Positions 45,257 through 53,979 of a DNA stretch of 64,000 nt are shown one piece after another. Origin of the DNA: Rubellimicrobium arenae (GTDB taxonomy: Bacteria > Pseudomonadota > Alphaproteobacteria > Rhodobacterales > Rhodobacteraceae); assembly GCF_017916295.1 (NCBI RefSeq), contig NZ_JAFMSS010000006.1, positions 186,001-250,000 on the forward strand, given 5' to 3'. Every line of letters begins with the position of its first letter. The stretch's first letter is position 1. The translations under genes and the position numbers were made by a program. The notes below the pieces were generated by a model that worked only from the letters and a program-made list of their open reading frames with translations, made no database searches and had not been told where the DNA came from.

Positions 45257-46489
45257 TCAGGCTTTCGTGCGGGCGTTCCGCACCGCGATCAGCCGGAGGC
45301 GCAGCGCGTTTAGCCGGATGAAGCCTTCCGCGTCCTTCTGATCGTAGGCGCCCGCGTCCTCCTCGAAAGTTACGTGCTTCTCCGAATACAGCGAATGGTC
45401 CGACCACCGCGCCACCGTCCGCACCGAGCCCTTGTAGAGCTTGACCCGAACGGTCCCGGTCACGTGCTCCTGCGATCTGTCGATCAGCGCCTGCAGCATC
45501 TCCCGCTCGGGCGAGAACCAGAAGCCGTTGTAGATCAGCTCCGCATAGCGCGGCATGATCGAGTCCTTGAGGTGCCCCGCGCCCGCGTCCAGCGTGATCT
45601 GCTCGATGCCCCGATGCGCCTCCAGCAGGATCGTCCCGCCGGGCGTCTCGTAGATCCCACGCGACTTCATGCCCACGAAGCGGTTCTCCACGAGATCCAG
45701 TCGCCCGACCCCGTGCCGGCCGCCGATCTCGTTCAGCCGGGTCAGGATCGTCGCCGGCGACATCCGCTCTCCGTCGATGGACACCGCGTCCCCGCGCTCG
45801 AACCCGATCTCCACGGTTTCGGCCTGATCGGGCGCGGCCTCCGGGTCCACCGTCCGCTGGTAGACATAGGCGGGCGGCTCCTCGGCCGGGTTCTCGAGCA
45901 CCTTTCCCTCCGAGGAGGTGTGCAGCAGGTTCGCGTCCACGGAGAACGGCGCCTCGCCCCGCTTGTCCTTGGCGATCGGGATCTGGTTCGCCTCCGCGAA
46001 CTCCAGGAGCTTCGTGCGCGAGGTCAGGTCCCACAGCCGCCACGGCGCGATCACCTTCAGCGCCGGATTGAGCGCCGCCACCCCCAACTCGAACCGCACC
46101 TGATCGTTGCCCTTGCCCGTGGCCCCGTGCGCCACCGCATCCGCGCCCGTCTCAGCCGCGATCTCCGCGAGACGCTTCGCGATCAGAGGCCGTGCGATGG
46201 AGGTCCCGAGCAGGTAGAGCCCCTCATAGAGCGCATTCGCCCGGAACATCGGGAACACGAAGTCCCGCACGAACTCCTCGCGCAGGTCCTCGATGTGGAT
46301 GTTCTCGCTCCTGATGCCCAGCAGTTCCGCCTTCCTGCGCGCGGGCTCCAGTTCCTCGCCCTGGCCCAGGTCGGCGGTGAAGGTCACGACCTCGCAGCCA
46401 TACTCCGTCTGGAGCCACTTCAGGATGATGGAGGTGTCGAGTCCGCCGGAATAGGCAAGGACAACCTTCTTGGGGGCAGGGGCAGTCAT
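45257..46489 (-). CDS. argG: Argininosuccinate synthase
   Basis: 410-residue enzyme condensing citrulline and aspartate with ATP in arginine biosynthesis. The PP-loop VLAYSGGLDTSIILKW opens the protein; HGATGKGNDQVRFE and the C-terminal LYKGSVRTVARWSDHSLY are family signatures. ATG 46489 has GGAG 7 nt upstream; a frame from 46546 adds unsupported residues. It stands alone between a convergent kinase and an upstream Nudix gene 219 bp away. Confidence 0.97.
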   Translation of the reverse strand: MTAPAPKKVVLAYSGGLDTSIILKWLQTEYGCEVVTFTADLGQGEELEPARRKAELLGIRSENIHIEDLREEFVRDFVFPMFRANALYEGLYLLGTSIARPLIAKRLAEIAAETGADAVAHGATGKGNDQVRFELGVAALNPALKVIAPWRLWDLTSRTKLLEFAEANQIPIAKDKRGEAPFSVDANLLHTSSEGKVLENPAEEPPAYVYQRTVDPEAAPDQAETVEIGFERGDAVSIDGERMSPATILTRLNEIGGRHGVGRLDLVENRFVGMKSRGIYETPGGTILLEAHRGIEQITLDAGAGHLKDSIMPRYAELIYNGFWFSPEREMLQALIDRSQEHVTGTVRVKLYKGSVRTVARWSDHSLYSEKHVTFEEDAGAYDQKDAEGFIRLNALRLRLIAVRNARTKA

Positions 46490-46708
46490 GGCGCGGCTCC
46501 GTGAGGCAGTTTCGCGCGCCGTAGCGGGTTTCGGCTGGGGCAGCAAGCGAGGGCCGTTGACCTAGCGGCCACCCGCGTCCGTGGTGCCGCGGAGGGTAGG
46601 TTGCGCCGGGGTCGGAGCGGGGTGTCATGGACCGGCGCGGACCGGCTCCAAGGAAAGCCTGAACCCCGGCCAAGGCATCCAAGCCCGCTTTGGCCCGAGA
46701 GGACCCCC

Positions 46709-47143
46709 TTACGTGAGCAGCTTGCGGAGAAAATCCCGTTCCCCTGCGTTCGGCAGCAGGTCCAGCGCCACCTCGGGCGAGGCCCAGAGCGCGGCGTGCC
46801 CCGGTTCGGTCGGCGGCCCAACCCGACGCACCGGCCGGGCGAGCCAGACCTGGCAGACCTTCTCGGCCCAAAGGTCGTAATCCGGCATGTAGGCGTACCT
46901 TTTGTAGACCCCGAGCCGCCGTGCCCCGGAGATGGTCCAGCCGGTTTCCTCGAGCACCTCCCGGTGCAGCGCCCCAAGGGGCGACTCGCCCGGGTCGATG
47001 CCCCCGCCGGGCAGTTGCACCTCAGGGTGGGGCTCGGCCTGGAAGGTGAGAAGCAGCTCTCCCCTGCGCCAGAGGATCGCATAGGCTCCCGGGCGCCGCC
47101 GGTAGACCCGCCCGCGTTCCATCGCCTCGCCCCATCGCCGCAT
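46709..47143 (-). CDS. Nudix hydrolase
   Basis: 144-residue Nudix protein. The Nudix box is GGIDPGESPLGALHREVLEETGW, matching G-x5-E-x7-REUxEExGU (reads GGIDPGES then REVLEETGW). The substrate is undetermined; short length suggests a MutT- or NudB-like housekeeping role. Start ATG 47143 with AAGGGG 6 nt upstream is preferred over GTG 47161. It diverges from hslO. Confidence 0.85.
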   Translation of the reverse strand: MRRWGEAMERGRVYRRRPGAYAILWRRGELLLTFQAEPHPEVQLPGGGIDPGESPLGALHREVLEETGWTISGARRLGVYKRYAYMPDYDLWAEKVCQVWLARPVRRVGPPTEPGHAALWASPEVALDLLPNAGERDFLRKLLT

Positions 47144-47152
47144 TCCTGACCC

Positions 47153-47184
47153 CTTCAACACCGCGTTCCGGCCCCCTATATGGG
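47153..47184 (+). promoter_or_regulatory. RpoH-type heat-shock promoter for hslO
   Basis: CTTC (47153-47156), 18-nt spacer, CCTATATGGG (47175-47184). The -10 matches the alphaproteobacterial RpoH consensus CYTATNTNNG at every defined base and the -35 differs from CTTG by one. It lies 78 bp before the hslO start, in the divergent gap. Hsp33 is a known heat-shock protein. Confidence 0.55.
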
Positions 47185-47262
47185 CGATCGACCCCCCATG
47201 CGGCCAGCCGGACCTTACTCCCCTGTTGGAGCCGCCTACGTTCTTCGCTAAAGGATGACCTC

Positions 47263-48273
47263 ATGAGCCTCGGCGCCCGACTTGCCTGGGACGACACCGT
47301 CCTGCCCTTCCAGCTCGATGCCTCGGACATCCGGGGCCGCGTGGCGCGCCTCGATGGCACGCTTGAGAAGATCCTGTCGCAGCATGACTACCCGACCGTG
47401 GTCGAGGCGCTCGTGGCCGAGACCGCGCTCCTGGCGGCGTTGATCGGTCCGACGGTCAAGCTGCGGTGGAAGCTGTCGATCCAGGTCCGGGGCGACGGTC
47501 CGGCCCGCATCATCGCAGCCGACTACTACGCCCCGGAGAGCGAGGGCGAGCCCGCGCGCATCCGCGCCTGGGCCAGCTTCGACCCCGAGCGCCTGGACAC
47601 GGAAGGCGACGCCTTCGCCCAGATCGGCAAAGGCTACTTCGCCATCCTGATCGACCAGGGCGAGGGGACCACCCCCTACCAGGGCATCACGCCATTGTCC
47701 GGCGGGTCGCTCGTGTCCTGCGCCCAAACCTACTTTGCCCAGTCCGAGCAGCTGCCCACGCGTTTCGCCCTGTCGTTCGGGCGGTCGCGGCTGCAGGGCG
47801 ACGCGGCCGAGCGGTGGCGTGCGGGTGGGGTCATGCTCCAGCACATGCCCAAGGTCGGCATGGGCGTCGCGGCGGCCGAAGGCTCGGGCGAGGGCGGCCT
47901 GCTCAACGCCAACGACATCCTCGACGGCGAGGAGGGCGAGAACTGGGCCCGCGCCAACATCCTCCTCGATACGGTCGAACCCATGGAACTCGTGGGTCCG
48001 CAGGTGCAGCCCACCGACCTGCTCGTGCGCCTCTTCCACGAGGAAGGGCCCCGCATCTTCGACGCCCAGCCTGTCGGCTTCGGCTGCTCGTGCAGCGAGG
48101 ACAAGGTGCGGCAGTCCTTGTCGATCTACTCGGCCAAGGACATCGGCCACATGACGACCGACCGCGGCGTGGTGACGGCCGACTGCCAGTTCTGCGGCGC
48201 CCATTACGAGTTCGATCCCACGACGCTCGGCTTCGAGGCAACCACTCCGGCAGGTGCGGGTGCGTCTCTCTGA
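47263..48273 (+). CDS. hslO: Redox-regulated chaperone Hsp33 (HslO)
   Basis: 336-residue holdase chaperone activated by oxidation. The zinc/redox switch is visible as C275-x-C277 (FGCSCSEDK) and C308-x2-C311 (DCQFCGAHY). Oxidation of these cysteines releases zinc and exposes client-binding surfaces. The start follows an RpoH-like promoter. The end overlaps the next Nudix gene by 20 nt, starting an hslO-nudix-cca run. Confidence 0.96.
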   Translation: MSLGARLAWDDTVLPFQLDASDIRGRVARLDGTLEKILSQHDYPTVVEALVAETALLAALIGPTVKLRWKLSIQVRGDGPARIIAADYYAPESEGEPARIRAWASFDPERLDTEGDAFAQIGKGYFAILIDQGEGTTPYQGITPLSGGSLVSCAQTYFAQSEQLPTRFALSFGRSRLQGDAAERWRAGGVMLQHMPKVGMGVAAAEGSGEGGLLNANDILDGEEGENWARANILLDTVEPMELVGPQVQPTDLLVRLFHEEGPRIFDAQPVGFGCSCSEDKVRQSLSIYSAKDIGHMTTDRGVVTADCQFCGAHYEFDPTTLGFEATTPAGAGASL

Positions 48274-48868
48274 CGCCGAACTTGTGCTGCGTCGGGCGCT
48301 GGAGGCCGGTCGCGCCGCCTCGTCCGATTACGACCTCGACCCTGGCCTGCCCCGCCCGGCGGGCCGGGAGCTTCGACCCGCTGCCGTCCTCGTGGCCGTC
48401 GATCTCACGGGGCCTCAGGCCCGCGTGATCCTGACCAAGCGTTCCGCCCACCTGCGCCACCACCCCGGCCAGATCGCCCTTCCGGGCGGAAAGCTCGACC
48501 CGGGCGAGGACATCGTCACCGCTGCCCTGCGGGAAGCGCGCGAAGAGGTTGGCCTGCCTTCGGATCTGCCGGAGGTGCTTGGCACCTACGGGAGCCATGA
48601 GACCGTCACCGGCTTCTCGGTCGCCGCAGTCCTGGCGCTTGTCCGATCCCCCTTCATCCCGCGTCCCGAGGTGGGCGAGGTGGCCGAGGTCTTTTCGGTG
48701 CCCTTGACCCATGTCACGACGCTCGACAACTTCCGGGTCGAGGGCCGCCGCTGGCAGGGTCGTCACCGGCGTTACTGGGTGGTCCCCTTCGGGCCGTACT
48801 ATATCTGGGGTGCAACGGCCCGGCTCCTGCGCGAATTGGCCGAGCGTGTGGAGGCGGTCCGTGGATAA
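48254..48868 (+). CDS. CoA pyrophosphatase-type Nudix hydrolase
   Basis: 204-residue Nudix hydrolase of the CoA pyrophosphatase (NudL/YeaB) group. The CoA-specific UPF0035 motif LTKRSAHLRHHPGQIALPGG precedes the Nudix box (GGKLDPGED then REAREEVGL). It would split CoA or its derivatives to 3',5'-ADP and phosphopantetheine. Start GTG 48254 overlaps hslO by 20 nt; GTG 48260 is an alternative. It overlaps cca by 8 nt. Confidence 0.9.
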   Translation: MRVRLSDAELVLRRALEAGRAASSDYDLDPGLPRPAGRELRPAAVLVAVDLTGPQARVILTKRSAHLRHHPGQIALPGGKLDPGEDIVTAALREAREEVGLPSDLPEVLGTYGSHETVTGFSVAAVLALVRSPFIPRPEVGEVAEVFSVPLTHVTTLDNFRVEGRRWQGRHRRYWVVPFGPYYIWGATARLLRELAERVEAVRG

Positions 48869-50021
48869 TCTGACGAACGCTTTGTCGCCCCTCCTTGGGG
48901 AGAAGTCCGCGCAGCGGGTTCTGTCCATGCTGGTGCGCGGCGGCCATCGGGCTTGGATCGTCGGCGGCGCCGTCCGCGACGCTCTTCTGCGCAAGCCCAT
49001 CGGCGACATCGACATCACCACGGACGCCCATCCCGGGCGCGTCATCGACCTGGCCGAGGCTGCGGGGCTCAGGACCGTGCCGACCGGCATCGACCATGGC
49101 ACCGTCACCGTGCTCGCCGGCCATCCTGTCGAAGTCACGACCCTTCGCCGCGACATCGAGACGGACGGCCGCCATGCGGTCGTGGCGTTCGGGACCGACC
49201 CGGTCGAGGATGCGCGCCGCCGCGATTTCACCATGAACGCCCTGTATCTGGCGGCGGACGGGACCCTTCTCGATCCGACCGGAGGATTGCCCGACCTCGC
49301 GGTCCGGCGGATCCGCTTCGTGGGCGATGCGTCCACCCGCATCCGCGAGGATTACCTCCGCGCGCTCAGGTATTTCCGCTTCCATGCCTGGCACGGCGAT
49401 CCGGAGGAAGGGCTGGACCCCGACGCCCTGGATGCGGTGGCCCGCAACCTCGATGGGCTCGACACCCTCTCGCGCGAGCGGGTCGGGCACGAGATGATGC
49501 GGCTTCTCGCGGCTCCGGATCCGGCGCCCGCCGTGGCCGCCATGCGGGCCACGGGAGCGCTGGCCCGCGTCCTCCCGGGGGCGGGCGATGGCCTGCTGGC
49601 CCCGCTGGTCCATGTTGAAGGCGAGGCTGGCCTTGCGCCCGATGCTCTCCGCCGGCTCGCCGCCCTGGGAGGCGAGGGTCCGGCAGAGGCCCTGCGGCTG
49701 TCCAAGGCTCAGGCCAAGCGCCTGGGTCGGCTGCATGATGGGCTGGCCGGGCTCACGAGCCCCGGCGAGCTCGGCTACCGCTGGGGCGCCGATGAGGCCG
49801 CCGATGTGCTTGCCCTGCGGGCCGCCTTGTCCAATGCCCTGATCGACCCCGAGGCCTTGCGCCTGTCCCGGGAGGGCGCGGGCCAGCGCTTCCCTCTCGC
49901 GGCGGCCGACCTTGCGCCGCTCTCTGGTCCTGCCCTTGGGCAGCGGCTGAGGGACCTCGAGCAGGCCTGGATCGAATCCGGCTTCACGCTGGCCCGTGAG
50001 CGGCTCCTCCACGGAGACTAG
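48861..50021 (+). CDS. cca: CCA tRNA nucleotidyltransferase / poly(A) polymerase family
   Basis: 386-residue class II nucleotidyltransferase adding or repairing the tRNA 3'-CCA. The active-site motif is IVGGAVRDALLRKPIGDIDITT, containing the carboxylates DID; RRRDFTMNALYL is the second signature. Length suits the short alphaproteobacterial CCA enzymes without an HD domain. Start is GTG 48861, overlapping the upstream Nudix stop by 8 nt. A 6-bp inverted repeat (50022-50046) follows its stop. Confidence 0.93.
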   Translation: MDNLTNALSPLLGEKSAQRVLSMLVRGGHRAWIVGGAVRDALLRKPIGDIDITTDAHPGRVIDLAEAAGLRTVPTGIDHGTVTVLAGHPVEVTTLRRDIETDGRHAVVAFGTDPVEDARRRDFTMNALYLAADGTLLDPTGGLPDLAVRRIRFVGDASTRIREDYLRALRYFRFHAWHGDPEEGLDPDALDAVARNLDGLDTLSRERVGHEMMRLLAAPDPAPAVAAMRATGALARVLPGAGDGLLAPLVHVEGEAGLAPDALRRLAALGGEGPAEALRLSKAQAKRLGRLHDGLAGLTSPGELGYRWGADEAADVLALRAALSNALIDPEALRLSREGAGQRFPLAAADLAPLSGPALGQRLRDLEQAWIESGFTLARERLLHGD

Positions 50022-50046
50022 GCCGGCTGCCCAAAAAAGCGCCGGC
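50022..50046 (+). terminator. Weak hairpin after cca
   Basis: GCCGGC at both ends with a 13-nt loop containing A6, directly after the cca stop. The short stem makes this tentative. Confidence 0.3.
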
Positions 50047-50150
50047 GTCCGTTTCCCTGCCATGGCCCGCGGTCTATATCCGCCGGGCAACCCCATTCCC
50101 CTGGCCCCTTTCGTCCTCGTCCGACGGACGGGCCCTTATTCGTGTCCCCC

Positions 50151-52007
50151 ATGTTCCGCCTTTTCGAGAACCTCGTCGATCCCTTCGCGCCGCATGTGCC
50201 GGTGGACGATCCACCACGCCGGCTCTGGCCCTTCCTGAGAAGCTACATGGGGCCGTTCCGGACCGTGTTCTGGATGACTGGCCTATTCGCCGCCCTGGTG
50301 GCGGCCGTGGAGCTTTGGCTCATCTCCTACTCGGGGCAGCTGATCGACACGCTGACCTCCTCGTCGCCGGACACCGTGCTGCGGGATCATGGGACGGAGC
50401 TTCTGCTCGTCGCGCTCTTCGTGCTGCTCGTGCGGCCGTTCGTGTTCGGGATGCAGGCGCTCCTGCTCAACAACGCCATCCTTCCCAACTTCGGCACGCT
50501 GATCCGCTGGCGCGCCCATGGTCACGTCCTGCGCCAGTCGGTGGGGTGGTTCGAGAATGATTTCGCGGGCCGCATCGCCAACCGCGTCATGCAGGCCCCG
50601 CCCTCGGCGGGCGATGCGGTCTATCAGGTCTTCGACGCGATCACCTATGCGATCTCGTACATCGCCGGCGCAGCGGTCCTGCTCTGGGTGGCCGACCCCA
50701 GGCTGCTGATCCCCCTGTCGTTCTGGCTCGTTCCTTATGCGGCCCTGGTGGTCTGGACGGTTCGCCGCATCGGCCCGGCGTCCAAGGCCTCATCGGAGGC
50801 CCGCAGCCTCACCACCGGGCGCGTGGTGGACGCCTACACCAACATTCATTCCGTCAAGATGTTCGCCCAAGGCGACCGAGAGCTCGAATACGCCCGCGAC
50901 GCCATCGCCGCGACGCGCGCGACGTTCCAAAGGGAGATGCGGCTTTTCACGGTCATGGACCTGTGGCTCAGCGTGCTGAACGGCGTGCTGATCGTGGGCG
51001 TGGTCGGCTGGGCCATCTGGCTCTGGACCGGCGGACTTGCCACAGTCGGGGTCGTGGCCGCGGCCTCGGCGCTCGTGCTGCGGATCTCGAACATGTCTGG
51101 CTGGATCATGCTGTCGGTGTCCGACTTCTTCCAGTCGCTCGGCGTGGTGTCCGAGGGCATGGAAACCATCGCCCAACCCGTGACCCTGCTCGACGCCCCG
51201 GATGCCGTGCCGCTGCGCGTGCCCCAGGGACGGATCGACCTTCGTGACCTGTCCCACCACTACGGCAAGGGCAGCGGGGGGCTCGACCGCCTGAACCTGG
51301 TCGTGGCGCCCCGCCAGAAGGTGGGGCTCGTGGGGCGGTCGGGCGCAGGCAAGTCGACGCTCGTCAAGCTCCTCCTGCGCTTCTACGACGCCGAGTCCGG
51401 GGACATCCTCATCGACGGCCAGAGCATCCGCGGCGTGACGCAGGATTCGCTCCGCGCCTCGATCGGCATGGTCCAGCAGGACAGCTCGCTTCTCCACCGC
51501 ACGGTTCGGGAGAACATCCTCTACGGGCGCCCGGACGCCACTGAAGCCCAGATGATCGCCGCCGCCAGGCAGGCCGAGGCCCACGACTTCATCCTGCGCC
51601 TGGAGGATGGCGACGGAAACCGGGGCTACGACGCCAAGGTCGGCGAACGGGGCGTGAAGCTGTCGGGCGGGCAGCGGCAGCGGATCGCGCTCGCCCGCGT
51701 GATCCTGAGGGACGCGCCCATCCTGGTGCTCGACGAGGCCACATCGGCCCTGGACTCCGAGGTCGAGGCCGCCATCCAGGGAACGCTCGCCTCGATGATG
51801 GAGGGCAAGACGGTGATCGCCATCGCGCACCGGCTGTCCACCATCGCGCGCATGGACCGCATCCTGGTGCTCGAGGATGGACGTATCGCCGAGGACGGCA
51901 CCCACGAGGAGCTTCTTGCCCGAGGGGGTCTCTACGCCCGCTTCTGGAGCCGCCAGTCGGGCGGGTTCCTCGACTTCGACTCGGACCTCACGGAGGCCGC
52001 TGAATGA
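50151..52007 (+). CDS. ABC transporter, fused permease/ATPase half-transporter (first of pair)
   Basis: 618-residue type IV exporter half: about six transmembrane helices in residues 35-330 and an ATPase domain with Walker A GRSGAGKST, signature LSGGQRQR, Walker B ILVLDEATSALDSE and the switch His in AIAHRLST. All catalytic residues are present. Substrate cannot be predicted. ATG 50151 is preferred; GTG 50142 is possible. It overlaps the next transporter gene as ATGA, suggesting a heterodimer. Confidence 0.9.
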   Translation: MFRLFENLVDPFAPHVPVDDPPRRLWPFLRSYMGPFRTVFWMTGLFAALVAAVELWLISYSGQLIDTLTSSSPDTVLRDHGTELLLVALFVLLVRPFVFGMQALLLNNAILPNFGTLIRWRAHGHVLRQSVGWFENDFAGRIANRVMQAPPSAGDAVYQVFDAITYAISYIAGAAVLLWVADPRLLIPLSFWLVPYAALVVWTVRRIGPASKASSEARSLTTGRVVDAYTNIHSVKMFAQGDRELEYARDAIAATRATFQREMRLFTVMDLWLSVLNGVLIVGVVGWAIWLWTGGLATVGVVAAASALVLRISNMSGWIMLSVSDFFQSLGVVSEGMETIAQPVTLLDAPDAVPLRVPQGRIDLRDLSHHYGKGSGGLDRLNLVVAPRQKVGLVGRSGAGKSTLVKLLLRFYDAESGDILIDGQSIRGVTQDSLRASIGMVQQDSSLLHRTVRENILYGRPDATEAQMIAAARQAEAHDFILRLEDGDGNRGYDAKVGERGVKLSGGQRQRIALARVILRDAPILVLDEATSALDSEVEAAIQGTLASMMEGKTVIAIAHRLSTIARMDRILVLEDGRIAEDGTHEELLARGGLYARFWSRQSGGFLDFDSDLTEAAE

Positions 52008-53899
52008 CTGACGCCGCGGACCGTCGCCACCCGCGCCCGACCTGGGCCGAGTGGTTCTCCCGCCTGATTCCGCCGTTCGACGAAGGGCCGGTGCCGCAGC
52101 CCCCCCGCACGCTGTGGGCCTTCTTCGCCTGGTGCCTGCGGGGGTCATTTCCGATCCTGCTGATCGCATCGGTGGTGAGCATCCTCGCAGGGAGCGCCGA
52201 GGTCATTTCGGCCATGCTCCTGGGGACGGTGATCGACTCGGCCAACACCAGCGGCCCCGAGGCGCTCTGGAGCGAGCACACGCTCCTGTTCGCCGCCATC
52301 GCCGTCTTCCTGATCATCCTGCGCCCGCTGACCTTCGGGGCCTCGGCCATGTTCCAGTCAGTCGTGATCGGCCCGTCGCTGAACGTGCTCGTGCTGTCGC
52401 GGCTCCACCGCTGGACCCTGGGACAAGACATCACCTTCTTCGACAACGACTTCGCGGGCCGCATCGCGCAGAAGCAGATGCAGGCGGGCCGGGCCGTGAC
52501 GGAGTCCACGGTGGAGTTCATCAACACCATCGTCTTCGCCCTGTCCTCGGTCATCGCCACCCTGATCCTCGTGGTCGCGGTGGACTGGCGCGTGGGGCTC
52601 GCGCTCGGCCTCTGGTTCGTCGTCTACCTGCTCTACATCAGCCGCTTCCTTCCCCGCATCCGCAAGCGGGCCGAGGGCCGGGCCGCCGCGCGGGCGGTGG
52701 TGACCGGGCAGGTGGTGGATACCATCACCAACATGCGGACCGTGAAGCTCTTCGCCCATGCGGAGGCCGAGGACGAGGCCGCGATCCGTGCCATGGAGCG
52801 GTACCGCGACACCACGCTCGACTATGGGACCATCTCGACCAGCTTCCGCTTTGGCCTGATGGTCATCGCCGGGACGCTCCCGGTTCTGATGGTGGGGCTT
52901 ACGCTGCACTTCTGGACGCAGGGCACCGCCACGGCGGGCGACATCGCGGCGACCGGGACGGTCGCGCTGCGGATCGCCCAGATGACCGGCTGGGTGAGCT
53001 TCGCCCTCATGGGTCTCTACGCCAACGTGGGCGAGGTGGAGGACGGCATGAACACGCTCGCCCACAACCACTCGCTCGTGGACGCTCCGGACGCCGTGCC
53101 CCTGCGGTCGGCCGAGGGCATCCGCTTCGACAACGTGAACTTCACCTATGGCCGCGAGGGCGACGAGGATGAGGGCGGAGGCCTGCACAACCTCGACCTG
53201 ACCATCGCCCCGCGCGAAAAGATCGGGCTGGTGGGCGCCTCGGGCGCGGGCAAGTCGACCCTCGTGGCCCTGCTCTTGCGGCTCTACGACGTGGAACGGG
53301 GGAGCATCCTCGTGGGCGGGCAGGATGTCCGCAAGATCACGCAGGAGTCGCTTCGCAAGGCGGTGGGCATGGTCACGCAGGAGACCGCCATGTTCAACCG
53401 CTCGGCCCGCGACAACATCCGCTATGGCCGGCCCGACGCCACCGACGATCAGGTCATCGCCGCCGCCAAGGCTGCCCGCGCCCACGACTTCATCCTGCAG
53501 CTCGAGGACTTCAAGGGCCGCCGGGGCTACGACGCCCATCTGGGCGAACGGGGCGTCAAGCTGTCGGGCGGGCAGCGGCAGCGCATCGCGCTTGCTCGCG
53601 CCATGCTCAAGGACGCCCCTATCCTCGTGCTCGACGAGGCCACCTCCGCGCTGGACAGCGAGGTCGAGGCCGAGATCCAGGCCGCGCTGGAGGAAGCGAT
53701 GGTCGGCAAGACGGTGATCGCGATCGCGCACCGGCTGTCCACCATCGCCAGCATGGACCGGATCGTGGTCATGGATGCCGGAACCATCGTGGAGGAAGGC
53801 ACGCATGAGGCCCTGCTCGCGCGCGGGGGCCTTTACGCCCGTTACTGGAACCGCCAGTCGGGCGGATTCCTGCAGATGGAGGCCGAGGCGGCCGAGTAG
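52004..53899 (+). CDS. ABC transporter, fused permease/ATPase half-transporter (second of pair)
   Basis: 631-residue partner of the preceding half-transporter, with membrane helices at about 40-330 and an ATPase containing Walker A GASGAGKST, LSGGQRQR, ILVLDEATSALDSE and AIAHRLST. Both subunits keep complete ATP sites, unlike heterodimers with one degenerate site. The shared motif WFENDFAGRIAN / FFDNDFAGRIAQ indicates duplication of one ancestor. Substrate unknown. Confidence 0.9.
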   Translation: MTDAADRRHPRPTWAEWFSRLIPPFDEGPVPQPPRTLWAFFAWCLRGSFPILLIASVVSILAGSAEVISAMLLGTVIDSANTSGPEALWSEHTLLFAAIAVFLIILRPLTFGASAMFQSVVIGPSLNVLVLSRLHRWTLGQDITFFDNDFAGRIAQKQMQAGRAVTESTVEFINTIVFALSSVIATLILVVAVDWRVGLALGLWFVVYLLYISRFLPRIRKRAEGRAAARAVVTGQVVDTITNMRTVKLFAHAEAEDEAAIRAMERYRDTTLDYGTISTSFRFGLMVIAGTLPVLMVGLTLHFWTQGTATAGDIAATGTVALRIAQMTGWVSFALMGLYANVGEVEDGMNTLAHNHSLVDAPDAVPLRSAEGIRFDNVNFTYGREGDEDEGGGLHNLDLTIAPREKIGLVGASGAGKSTLVALLLRLYDVERGSILVGGQDVRKITQESLRKAVGMVTQETAMFNRSARDNIRYGRPDATDDQVIAAAKAARAHDFILQLEDFKGRRGYDAHLGERGVKLSGGQRQRIALARAMLKDAPILVLDEATSALDSEVEAEIQAALEEAMVGKTVIAIAHRLSTIASMDRIVVMDAGTIVEEGTHEALLARGGLYARYWNRQSGGFLQMEAEAAE

Positions 53900-53979
53900 G
53901 CCACCTGCGGCCTCCCGCCTTCTTGCACGCAGGGCCCGGGTCCCTCATGTAAGCCGCCTTGATCTCCAAGGTTGCACTC

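Noticed and set aside
48860..48868. CGTGGATAA, 8/9 DnaA box at the cca start
   Set aside because: One mismatch, explained by the overlapping Nudix stop and cca start codons; no clustering.
50151..53899. Tandem ABC half-transporters as a bacteriocin or resistance system
   Set aside because: Both halves are ordinary exporter subunits and no precursor peptide, protease or immunity gene is nearby.
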